From: an uncultured Coriobacteriaceae bacterium
GTDB taxonomy: Bacteria; Actinomycetota; Coriobacteriia; Coriobacteriales; Eggerthellaceae
Length of the DNA: 10,044 nt
Assembly: GCA_900552585.1 (NCBI GenBank)
Contig: USAB01000068.1
Span: forward strand, 1-10,044
Reading direction: 5' to 3'
The notes under the pieces were generated by a model. That model saw only the letters and a list, made by a program, of their open reading frames with translations, did not search any database and had not been told where the DNA came from. How positions within the stretch are numbered: position 1 is the first letter of the stretch; every line of letters begins with the position of its first letter. The translations under genes were made by a program, and so were the position numbers. Shown here one piece after another: positions 1 through 6,072 of the stretch.

Positions 1-37
1 ACAATGGCGGGACCGGTATTTTTCGAGGGAGTTAACT
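1..37 (+). promoter_or_regulatory. cimA 5' leader with ribosome binding site
   Basis: Only 37 nt precede the first gene. They contain a good Shine-Dalgarno sequence, AGGGAG at 26-31, six nt before the ATG at 38. A short A/T-rich run (CGGTATTTTTCG, 14-25) lies just upstream. The promoter, or an upstream co-transcribed gene, would be outside the window. Confidence 0.6.
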
Positions 38-1618
38 ATGGCAGATAAGGTCTATACGTACGACTGCACGCTCCGCGATGGTGAGCAGGCCGAGGGCATT
101 ACCCTTTCCCTGGAGGATAAGCTCAACATCGTCCGCAGGCTTGACGAGTTCGGCATCGATTTCATCGAGGGTGGTTTTCCGGCTTCGAATCCGAAGGACA
201 TCGCGTTCTTCAAAGCCATAAAGTCCATGGGCCTGAAGCATGCGAAGGTGGCTGCCTTCGGCAACACGTGCAAGAAGGGCGTGGCCGCTGCCGAGGACTC
301 CGGCTTACGTGATCTGCTGGAATCCGGCGCCGAGGTTTGCACTATCGTGGGAAAAAGCTGGGATGCCCAGGTAGAGCGCGCGCTGCAGACCACGCTGGAA
401 GAGAATCTTCGCATGGTGGGGGAATCCGTGGCATACCTGAAGGAGCACGGCGTTCGCGTAGTGTTCGATGCCGAGCACTTCTTCGACGGATACAAGCGCA
501 ACTCGGAATACTCCCTGGAGGTTGTGCGCGTGGCGCATGAGGCGGGCGCGGATTCCATCGACCTGTGCGAGACGAACGGCGGTGCGCTGCCGTCCGAGGT
601 CGCACGCATTGCGAAAGACGTCGCGAGCCGCTTCCCGGACCAGGCATTCGGCATCCACTGCCACAACGATTCCGGCTGTGCCGTGGCGAACACGCTGGCG
701 GCCGTGGAATCCGGCATCACGGAGGTGCAGGGCACCATCAACGGCTATGGTGAGCGCGTGGGCAACGTGGACTTGCTGACGGTCATTGCCGACCTGCAGC
801 TGAAGATGAACCGCACGTGCGTCGATGACTTGACGCAGCTGACGAGCGTCGCGCAGTTCGTGGCCGATACCTGCAACATGGTGCTTCCGCGCCATTATCC
901 GTATACGGGCGCGTCTGCCTTCGCGCATAAGGGAGGTCTGCACGCCAGCGCCATCGCTCGTTTCCCGGAGGCGTACGAGCATGCGGATCCCGCGTCCGTG
1001 GGCAACGCCACGCGCGTGCTGGTCAGCGAGCTTGCCGGCAAGGCATCGCTTGTCACGAAGGCGAAGACGCTGGGCGTGGACTTGTCGCACGACCGCGACC
1101 TGGCGCAACGCATCCTGGACGACATCAAGGAGCGCGAGAACGAGGGCTATTCATACGAAACGGCCGACGGCAGCCTTGCCGTCCTGCTGCATATGCACAT
1201 CGGCGACTTCAAACCGCATTTCACGCTGGAAAGCTTCCGTGCCATCGTGGATGATCGCGAGGACGAGAACGCCTGGGCGAAGGGAGCCGCATCCGAGGCT
1301 ACCATCAAGGTGCATGTCGGAGATCGGCGCTTCGTGGCAACGGGCGAGGGCGTTGGCCCCGTGGGCGCGCTGGACAACGCGTTGCGCCTGGCGCTGACGG
1401 ACGCGTATCCAGAGATCAAGCAGATCGAGCTCATCGACTTCAAAGTGCGTATTCTGGACGAGAACCACGGCACCGGCGCCACCACGCGCGTGCTTATCAC
1501 CACCACGGATGGCGTGGATACGTGGGGCACGGTCGGCGTTTCCGAGAACATCATCGAGGCGTCTTGGAACGCCCTCGTAGATTCCGTCGAGTACGGCTTG
1601 ATGAAGCTGGGCCGATAA
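38..1618 (+). CDS. cimA: Citramalate synthase (CimA type, LeuA-like family)
   Basis: This 526-residue cytosolic enzyme is predicted to condense pyruvate with acetyl-CoA to (R)-citramalate, the entry to the threonine-independent isoleucine pathway. The N-terminal TIM-barrel (HMGL-like) domain carries TLRDGEQ at 11-17 (R13-D14 catalytic/metal site), HCHND at 207-211 (metal ligands H207 and H209), the family signature NGYGERVGN at 235-243, and FAHKGGLHASAI at 296-307. The C-terminal LeuA-type regulatory/dimer domain spans about 395-525 and contains GTGATTRVL near 478-486, typical of the long CimA group rather than of 2-isopropylmalate synthase. IEGGFPASNPKD at 43-54 also fits CimA. Length is normal for the family. 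The start is set by AGGGAG six nt upstream. Homocitrate or isopropylmalate synthase is the less likely alternative. The next gene follows after 2 nt, so co-transcription is very likely. Regulation by isoleucine binding to the C-terminal domain is known for the family and not visible here. Confidence 0.93.
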   Translation: MADKVYTYDCTLRDGEQAEGITLSLEDKLNIVRRLDEFGIDFIEGGFPASNPKDIAFFKAIKSMGLKHAKVAAFGNTCKKGVAAAEDSGLRDLLESGAEVCTIVGKSWDAQVERALQTTLEENLRMVGESVAYLKEHGVRVVFDAEHFFDGYKRNSEYSLEVVRVAHEAGADSIDLCETNGGALPSEVARIAKDVASRFPDQAFGIHCHNDSGCAVANTLAAVESGITEVQGTINGYGERVGNVDLLTVIADLQLKMNRTCVDDLTQLTSVAQFVADTCNMVLPRHYPYTGASAFAHKGGLHASAIARFPEAYEHADPASVGNATRVLVSELAGKASLVTKAKTLGVDLSHDRDLAQRILDDIKERENEGYSYETADGSLAVLLHMHIGDFKPHFTLESFRAIVDDREDENAWAKGAASEATIKVHVGDRRFVATGEGVGPVGALDNALRLALTDAYPEIKQIELIDFKVRILDENHGTGATTRVLITTTDGVDTWGTVGVSENIIEASWNALVDSVEYGLMKLGR

Positions 1619-1620
1619 AT

Positions 1621-1917
1621 ATGGCTGATTTGAGAACGGCAGAGGTCGATGACCTGCTGTATGTGCTGGGAAACCTCCAGGACGAGGACCAGATTTTCGC
1701 CCTGTTGGAGGACTTGATGACAATCCGCGAGATCAAGGAGACCAGCCAGCGGCTGGCAGTGGCGCGGATGCTGGACGAAGGCAAGCCGTATACTGCCATC
1801 GAAAAGGAGACGGGCGCGTCGGCGACCACGATCGCGCGTGTCTCGAAGGCGCTCAATTACGGTGCGGGCGGATACCGCAGCGCTTTGAGCGTGCTGGAGG
1901 GCAAGGACGCCCGCTAG
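1621..1917 (+). CDS. YerC/YecD family TrpR-related DNA-binding protein
   Basis: This 98-residue protein matches the YerC/YecD family, a relative of the tryptophan repressor TrpR. An all-helical N-terminal part carries ALLEDLMTIREIKETSQRL at about 27-45. A helix-turn-helix follows in which TYTAI-like PYTAIEKETGAS (57-68) and TTIARVSKALNYG (69-81) form the two helices; the closing NYGAGGY motif is characteristic. The ATG at 1621 is chosen because it gives the family's usual length and N-terminus; a longer in-frame start at 1522 would overlap cimA. There is no convincing Shine-Dalgarno sequence, and the cimA stop is only 2 nt away, so translation is probably coupled to cimA. The placement suggests, but does not show, a role in regulating amino-acid biosynthesis. 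DNA target and any effector are unknown; the B. subtilis homologue yerC has no firmly established role that I can cite. Confidence 0.88.
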   Translation: MADLRTAEVDDLLYVLGNLQDEDQIFALLEDLMTIREIKETSQRLAVARMLDEGKPYTAIEKETGASATTIARVSKALNYGAGGYRSALSVLEGKDAR

Positions 1918-1935
1918 CGGGAGGCCGGCGGGCGT
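1907..1935. terminator. Inverted repeat at the convergent gene junction, possible bidirectional terminator
   Basis: ACGCCCGC at 1907-1914 pairs perfectly with GCGGGCGT at 1928-1935, leaving a 13-nt loop. An alternative overlapping perfect 12-bp palindrome, CCCGCTAGCGGG, lies at 1910-1921 and includes the stop codon of the TrpR-like gene. The stem sits between two convergent genes whose ends are 24 nt apart, where a shared terminator would be expected. No T-run follows on either strand, so it is not a canonical intrinsic terminator. Confidence 0.35.
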
Positions 1936-1941
1936 GCGCTG

Positions 1942-2601
1942 CTATTCCAGGCAGGCGTCGGAGCCCGGCCCGATGCGGTCCGCATACGACTCCAATACCA
2001 GCTGGCAGCGCGATCCGATGGGCAGGCGGTTGCGTTCCAGGAATTGCGGGATATCGGCGATCTTCAGCGGGAATACCTGGATGAACTCGCTGGGTTCCGT
2101 CTCCTGCTCGCCGGCGCGGTAGACTTTCGCCCGCACGATGGACAGACATTCCTCCGTCATGCCGTTCGACGAGTAGCTGGGCTGCGGCAGCGCGCGTAGC
2201 TGGGGCGTGCCATCGGCGCGGCGCTTCACGGCGTATCCGGTTTCCTCGCGCAGCTCGCGTTCCACGCATTCCTCTATGGGCTCGTTGCCTTCTCGCAGGC
2301 CGGCCGGGAACGCGACGCACCAGGCATTCAGCGGGTAGCGGAATTCCTTTATCAGCAGAATCTCGTCGTCGTCCGTGGTGGCGACGATACTGACGGCGTC
2401 TGTGTGCGCCGGCGTGCCGGCCGGGCGGCGCAGCTCCGCCTCGTAGTCGGCGGCGTTCTTGCGCGAGACGCTTTCATATTCTTTCGTGGAGCCGTCCGGC
2501 AGACGGTATGCCATCACGTATTTTTTCAGCCAGCCGTCGCTTACCTGCGTGAGGCGGACAAGTTCCGGCTGTTCAGCGGGGTGTTCCGAGAATGCGGTCA
2601 T
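1942..2601 (-). CDS. NUDIX hydrolase, ADP-ribose pyrophosphatase-like
   Basis: This 219-residue cytosolic hydrolase is predicted to cleave a nucleoside diphosphate linked to another moiety, most likely ADP-ribose or a related NDP-sugar. The NUDIX box is complete: G101-x5-E107-x7-R115-E116-L-x-E119-E120-x-G122-Y123, with the metal-binding glutamates intact. EFRYPL (86-91) and AFPAGL (97-102), just before the box, and PSYSSNGMTEE (141-151) after it resemble the NudF/ADP-ribose pyrophosphatase group. An extra N-terminal strand region (about 1-65) fits that group too. The start at 2601 is preferred over the in-frame ATG at 2667 because GAGG lies about seven nt upstream, and because the longer N-terminus would run through a hairpin and shows no family match. 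It is the last gene of a four-gene minus-strand series, 90 nt after the MBL gene. The exact substrate cannot be assigned from sequence. Confidence 0.88.
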   Translation of the reverse strand: MTAFSEHPAEQPELVRLTQVSDGWLKKYVMAYRLPDGSTKEYESVSRKNAADYEAELRRPAGTPAHTDAVSIVATTDDDEILLIKEFRYPLNAWCVAFPAGLREGNEPIEECVERELREETGYAVKRRADGTPQLRALPQPSYSSNGMTEECLSIVRAKVYRAGEQETEPSEFIQVFPLKIADIPQFLERNRLPIGSRCQLVLESYADRIGPGSDACLE

Positions 2602-2650
2602 GGTGAATCCTCTGGTCGAAGGGCGGAAAGAAACGGTGCGTAGCGCGCGC

Positions 2651-2681
2651 CTGCGGTAAAACCCCAAAGGGCCTTCCGCAG
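2651..2681 (-). other. Imperfect hairpin between MBL and NUDIX genes
   Basis: CTGCGG (2651-2656) and CCGCAG (2676-2681) form a 6-bp outer stem. In the minus-strand transcript the interior can extend it with three A-T/G-T pairs and three C-G pairs around a small TTTG-type loop. It lies 10 nt past the MBL stop codon and about 50 nt before the NUDIX start. It could be a weak terminator, an attenuator or a processing site. No U-run follows the 3' arm, which argues against a standard intrinsic terminator. Confidence 0.35.
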
Positions 2682-2691
2682 GGCGAGCGTG

Positions 2692-3864
2692 CTATTTCGG
2701 CACGATGAGCTCGGGGTGGTCGTATTCGCCCTGCTCCATCAGATGGCGAAGGTACGCCATGGTCTGGCCGATGAGCGTCACCCTCCCCAGCATGTTGCGG
2801 TCCGCCCAGTCCCTGCGGCGGGGGAGCAGGGTGGTGGCGTAGGCGATCTCCAGCGGGTTGATGATGCCCTGGTCCAGAATGCCGCGAATGTTGTCCAGCT
2901 GGCGTTCGTGGTGCGCGATCGTCTCGTCCACGCGGCCGGCCAAATCCGTGAACTCGGGGCCGTGCCCGCACAGCACCAGGTTGCACGGCAGGTCGCGGAT
3001 CTTCCTCAAGCTGGCGAAATACTGGCTGATCGCATCCTCGTCGGCCGTTAGCGTGATGGCGGGGTAGGCATTGCCTAGCAGCACGTCGCCGGCAACGAGG
3101 ATCTTCGCCGTGGGCTCGTACAGGCAGATGCAGTACGGATCATGACCGGGGGTGGCAATGCATTCGAAGCGGTAGTCGCCCGCCTTCAGCGTGTCGCCGT
3201 CCTCCAGCGTGCTGACGCGGATATCGTCCGTGCCGCGGTCGCGCATGGGGGCCCAGTAGTCGCTGTCAAGGTTGCAGGGCGCGTCGTGCTCTGCGCCGAT
3301 GCGCTCGACGGCTTGCGTGTAGGGCGCGCAGCTCAGGGCGGGCTTCGCGCGGTCGGCATAGTCCTCCATGCCGGAATACACGATCATGCCCTGGCACCCG
3401 ATGCGCGTCAGACCGGCGCAGTGGTCGTAGTCGGAGTGCGTCAGGAACACGTCCGTCGCCCTCCAGGGCACGTCTAGGCGCGAAAGCGCCTCGTCGAACG
3501 CCTCTTCCGTCTGCGGCAGGTTGCAGCCGGCATCGATGACCAGGTTGTGCTTGCCTCCCAGCACCACGTAGCTGTTCGTGACGTCCAGCTCCTCGGGCAC
3601 CGGCAGGTCGATGCGGAAAATGTGCGGCGCCACGCGCTCCAGCAGGTTACGGGTGCCGTGGCGGATGGGGACCGTGGATGCCTCTGCACCGGCGGCCAGC
3701 GTCGCAGCGTTGTCGGAGGGGCGCGGTGCGGCGCTCGCGTTCGTTTCCGCGCCGCCCATCATGCGCTCCATGGCCTGTGCGGCCACCACAAGCTTTGCGG
3801 CGTAATCCTCCTCCGCGCCGTTGCCGTGCCGCTCGTTCTGAAATCCGTTCGCTTTCTCTGGCAT
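2692..3864 (-). CDS. MBL-fold metallo-hydrolase (glyoxalase II / LACTB2-like architecture)
   Basis: This 390-residue protein is a metallo-beta-lactamase-fold hydrolase of unassigned substrate. The fold is shown by TNSYVVLGG (96-104), DAGC (111-114), the metal motif LTHSDYDHCAG (141-151), TPGHDPY (238-244), AGD (258-260) and CGHGPE (299-304). Likely metal ligands are H143, D147, H148, H241, D260 and H301. The motif reads H-x-D-x-D-H, with Asp at position 145 where the classic family has His. About 80 C-terminal residues (NIRGILDQGI... to the end) look like the helical/winged domain found after the MBL core in LACTB2-like hydrolases. Residues 1-75 form an Ala-rich, probably flexible extension outside the catalytic fold. 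The ATG at 3864 is chosen for AAGGAG about eight nt upstream; the longer open frame overlaps the dehydrogenase. It starts 11 nt after the dehydrogenase stop, so the two are almost certainly co-transcribed. A thioester or ester substrate is possible, but unproven. Confidence 0.87.
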   Translation of the reverse strand: MPEKANGFQNERHGNGAEEDYAAKLVVAAQAMERMMGGAETNASAAPRPSDNAATLAAGAEASTVPIRHGTRNLLERVAPHIFRIDLPVPEELDVTNSYVVLGGKHNLVIDAGCNLPQTEEAFDEALSRLDVPWRATDVFLTHSDYDHCAGLTRIGCQGMIVYSGMEDYADRAKPALSCAPYTQAVERIGAEHDAPCNLDSDYWAPMRDRGTDDIRVSTLEDGDTLKAGDYRFECIATPGHDPYCICLYEPTAKILVAGDVLLGNAYPAITLTADEDAISQYFASLRKIRDLPCNLVLCGHGPEFTDLAGRVDETIAHHERQLDNIRGILDQGIINPLEIAYATTLLPRRRDWADRNMLGRVTLIGQTMAYLRHLMEQGEYDHPELIVPK

Positions 3865-3875
3865 TGCGCCGCTCC

Positions 3876-4844
3876 TTACTCTCCGAAAACCTGCGGGTTC
3901 AGGCAATCCAACGGGCGATTGCCAGACAGCACGTCGATGACGGCCTGCGTCGTGCGCGTGCGCAGCTCGATGCCGGATTCCTCGGACCAGTACGCAACGT
4001 GCGGCGTGAACACGGTGTGCGGCGCGCTGAACAGCGGATGATCCGTGCCGACGGGCTCCTGCTCGAACACGTCCAGGCCGGCGCCCCACAGGCGGTCGGC
4101 CTTCAGTGCCGCCGCCAGCGCCACGGTGTCGATCACGGCGCCGCGCGACGTGTTCACCACCACGGCCGTGTTCTTCATCAGCGCCAGGCGCTCGGCATCC
4201 AGCATGTGGTGCGTGTCGGGCGTCAGCGCCGTATGGAACGACACAACGTCGGCGCGCTGCAGCAGCTCGTCGTACGTCACGATGTCGTAGCCCTCGGGCG
4301 TGCGCCGGCCGGGCTTCAGGGAACGGGACGTGCAGATGACGGTGAATCCCAGGCCGTTCGCCTTACGTGCCGTTGCGCGGCCGATTTCGCCCATGCCCAC
4401 CACGCCGAACACGCGGCCATGTACCTGGCCGAACGGGCGCTGGTCGGCATGCGACCAAATGCCCTTGCGGAGGGCGGCGTCCAGCTCGTTCGTGCGGCGC
4501 AGCACGTCCAGCGCCAGCGTGATAGCGTGGTCGGAAACCACCTCCGTACCGTAGCCGGGAACATTGCAGACTGCCACTCCGCAGTCCGTAGCCGCTTGGA
4601 TGTCGATGCTGTCGTAGCCCACGCCGGTGCGCGAGACGACGCGCGCGTTCGGCAGTTCGTCGAATACACGCTGCGTGAAGCGTCCGTACGACGTGATGAT
4701 GCCGTCGGCGTCGCGCGCGTTTTCGATGATGCCGTCGGGGCTGGGGTCCTGGAACGCCTCGATCTCCATGCCCGCCTCGTAGGCCATGCGCTTCTCGATT
4801 TCCGCGTCCTCGAAATCGCTGTCGACGATTACGATTTTCTTCAT
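3876..4844 (-). CDS. D-2-hydroxyacid dehydrogenase, C-terminal-binding-protein-like
   Basis: This 322-residue cytosolic oxidoreductase should interconvert a 2-keto acid and a D-2-hydroxy acid. The Rossmann motif is G150-M-G152-E-I-G155. The catalytic triad is R234 (NTSRGAVID), E263 (DVFEQEP) and H282 (TPHVAYWSEES). RTGVGYDSID at 72-81 and VPGYGTEVVSDHA at 95-107 are also typical. The post-histidine YWSEES...ELR pattern and the PGYGTEVVSDHA segment fit the CtBP-like subgroup better than SerA or D-lactate dehydrogenase. After the second strand, where NAD-specific enzymes usually have an Asp, the sequence is CTSRSLKPGR (171-180), as in NADPH-using glyoxylate/hydroxypyruvate reductases; NADP(H) use is therefore inferred. 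The ATG at 4844 is the only in-frame start before an upstream stop at 4878-4880. Its Shine-Dalgarno sequence is weak, and inverted and direct repeats lie immediately upstream. The MBL gene follows after 11 nt. The natural substrate is unknown. Confidence 0.9.
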   Translation of the reverse strand: MKKIVIVDSDFEDAEIEKRMAYEAGMEIEAFQDPSPDGIIENARDADGIITSYGRFTQRVFDELPNARVVSRTGVGYDSIDIQAATDCGVAVCNVPGYGTEVVSDHAITLALDVLRRTNELDAALRKGIWSHADQRPFGQVHGRVFGVVGMGEIGRATARKANGLGFTVICTSRSLKPGRRTPEGYDIVTYDELLQRADVVSFHTALTPDTHHMLDAERLALMKNTAVVVNTSRGAVIDTVALAAALKADRLWGAGLDVFEQEPVGTDHPLFSAPHTVFTPHVAYWSEESGIELRTRTTQAVIDVLSGNRPLDCLNPQVFGE

Positions 4845-4847
4845 GTA

Positions 4848-4896
4848 CCATTCGCTTTCTATGCGATTTCGCTTTATTTACTATGGTAGCGAATGG
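4848..4896 (-). promoter_or_regulatory. Inverted and direct repeats in the dehydrogenase leader, possible operator or RNA hairpin
   Basis: CCATTCGCT at 4848-4856 is matched exactly by its inverse AGCGAATGG at 4888-4896, separated by 31 nt. TTCGCTTT is also repeated directly at 4851-4858 and 4868-4875, a 17-bp period. The proximal arm ends 3 nt before the ATG, and the gene has only a weak Shine-Dalgarno sequence, so a hairpin in the mRNA would cover the initiation region. The leader is 93 nt from the preceding amidase gene. Either a protein operator or an RNA structure would fit; chance is not excluded. Confidence 0.4.
4861..4873 (-). repeat. Copy 1 of a 13-bp repeat shared by two leaders
   Basis: ATGCGATTTCGCT (plus strand) occurs here in the dehydrogenase leader and again at 5779-5791 over the amidase start codon and ribosome-site spacer. 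It contains GCGA-TT-TCGC, a short dyad. One such 13-mer pair is near what chance allows in 10 kb; what is notable is that both lie in leaders of neighbouring co-directional genes. Confidence 0.4.
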
Positions 4897-4937
4897 CGGT
4901 GGACGTTCCGTGACGCTTGCATTGCGCCTTCGTTATG

Positions 4938-5780
4938 CTAGGCGGAATTGCGACGGCGGTAGACGCGCGCCTGGTTCACCAGCATCGTGAAGAAGTTGCT
5001 CATGCCGGGGTCGTTCAAAATGAATTCCGGGTGCCACTGCACGCCCAGCATGAATGTGCGATCGGGAACTTCTATGGCCTCCACCAGGCCGTCCGGGCCC
5101 ACGGCGTCCACGACCAGGCCGCTTCCCAGCTGCCTTACGCCCTGGTGGTGGATGGAGTTCGTGGCAAGCGGCGCGCATCCTACAATGCCCGCCAGCCGTG
5201 AAGCGGGGCGCACGTCCACCATATGCACGCGCTGGTTGTAGCGGTCGGCGCGCCAATGCTCTATGTATTCGCGGCCCGTTTCCGCGGACCAGGTGGCCGG
5301 GCTTGCCTCTTCCGCCGGTTTCTTGGGGTCCAGCCCCCAGGGTATGCGGCGGTCCGCAGCGGGATGGCCGTGCAGCGCGTTTAGGTCCTGGTGCAACGTG
5401 CCGCCGAAGAACACGTTCATCATCTGCATGCCGCGGCAGATAGCCAGCACCGGCGCATCATGTACGTAGGCGTAATCCAGCAAGCGCATCTCCAGCGCAT
5501 CGCGCTCGGGCGTGTAGCGGTCGTTGCCGGATTTCGGCTTCTCGCCGTACAGCGCCGGGTTGATGTCCTGGCCGCCGGGCATCAGGAAGCCGTCGAACAG
5601 CGGTAGAAGCGTCTTGTACGTTTTCGGGTCGTCGGAAAGCGGCAGCACCAGCGGCGCGCCCCCGGCGGCGATGACGGCATGGGAGTACCGCTCGTGCAGC
5701 AGTATCGCGCGATCCTCAAGGAAATGGCGCGGCACGATGCCGATCAGCGGCGCCTCGTCGGCTCCGGGAAATTCGCCCAT
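4938..5780 (-). CDS. Peptidase C26 / gamma-glutamyl-gamma-aminobutyrate hydrolase family protein
   Basis: This 280-residue class-I glutamine-amidotransferase-like hydrolase belongs to the PuuD (peptidase C26) family, which releases glutamate from gamma-glutamyl amides such as gamma-glutamyl-GABA. The order of motifs is clear: PLIGIVPRH at 11-19, MPGGQDINPALYGE at 67-80, the nucleophile elbow LAICRGMQMMNVFFGG at 112-127 with Cys115, HHQGV at 211-215, and GVQWHPEF at 246-253 with His250 and Glu252. The triad Cys-His-Glu is intact. Residues 140-175 form a Pro/Ala-rich loop, and the C-terminus is a basic tail. The ATG at 5780 is selected for GGGGAG about nine nt upstream and for starting just before the family's first strand; an in-frame extension to 5933 adds 51 residues without family likeness. 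It is the first gene of the minus-strand series, with a possible promoter region upstream. The physiological substrate is uncertain: no puu transporter or ligase gene is in the window. Confidence 0.9.
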   Translation of the reverse strand: MGEFPGADEAPLIGIVPRHFLEDRAILLHERYSHAVIAAGGAPLVLPLSDDPKTYKTLLPLFDGFLMPGGQDINPALYGEKPKSGNDRYTPERDALEMRLLDYAYVHDAPVLAICRGMQMMNVFFGGTLHQDLNALHGHPAADRRIPWGLDPKKPAEEASPATWSAETGREYIEHWRADRYNQRVHMVDVRPASRLAGIVGCAPLATNSIHHQGVRQLGSGLVVDAVGPDGLVEAIEVPDRTFMLGVQWHPEFILNDPGMSNFFTMLVNQARVYRRRNSA

Positions 5781-5791
5781 GCGATTTCGCT
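5779..5791 (-). repeat. Copy 2 of the 13-bp repeat, over the amidase start
   Basis: Exact second copy of ATGCGATTTCGCT. On the transcribed sense strand it reads AGCGAAATCGCAT and runs from the 3' part of the ribosome site into the first two bases of the ATG. Confidence 0.4.
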
Positions 5792-5906
5792 CCCCTCGTT
5801 TCCGTTCATTCTGCAACAGCCGGCTTTCGACCGCGCGGCTCATTAATGTAGCGCATTCCGCGGCGTCGTGCGCAAGGAGCGTCGCGGTATTTTTCGCGAA
5901 CGTATC

Positions 5907-5933
5907 ATACGCACGGCAGATAGCCGTCCGCAT
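5907..5933. promoter_or_regulatory. Imperfect 27-bp palindrome, candidate operator of the divergent region
   Basis: Arms ATACGCACGGC (5907-5917) and GCCGTCCGCAT (5923-5933) match as inverse complements at 9 of 11 positions around the 5-nt centre AGATA; the inner five pairs are perfect. The left end overlaps TATGAT on the minus strand (5909-5904), a five-of-six match to a minus-10 box for the amidase operon. A dimeric repressor site is the simplest reading. No good minus-35 partner was found, so the promoter reading is weak. Confidence 0.35.
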
Positions 5934-6072
5934 CGGGCGGCACGGCAGCGTGGCGCTTCCGTGCGTGCGCCTGCAGGGCGTGCGGGATGCGGGGCGCCCG
6001 AAGCGCCGGCGATGCGGCGCGCGCCATACATCGGCTTGGCGTGGAAACCGTGGCGCGCGGCGTGCAAACCGT

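Noticed and set aside
2692..4089. Longer 465-aa start for the MBL hydrolase
   Set aside because: The extra 75 residues are an out-of-frame reading of the dehydrogenase 3' end, Arg-rich, with no ribosome site. ATG 3864 has AAGGAG at correct spacing.
3678..4889. 403-aa open frame on the plus strand opposite the dehydrogenase
   Set aside because: Antisense shadow of a clear D-2-hydroxyacid dehydrogenase; no ribosome site and no domain.
1942..5780. Idea that the four minus-strand genes form a novel defence or biosynthetic system
   Set aside because: All four are common metabolic enzyme families with intact active sites; no effector, toxin, nuclease, transporter or carrier protein is present, and two of the three gaps are about 90 nt. 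Metabolic clustering is the simpler reading.
14..5896. CGGTATTTTTCG present at both 14-25 and 5885-5896
   Set aside because: An exact 12-mer pair is expected by chance in 10 kb, and the contexts differ (a gene leader versus the middle of a divergent intergenic region).
5781..5933. 51-residue N-terminal extension of the C26 amidase
   Set aside because: No family likeness, it crosses the intergenic repeats, and the internal ATG at 5780 has a strong GGGGAG site.
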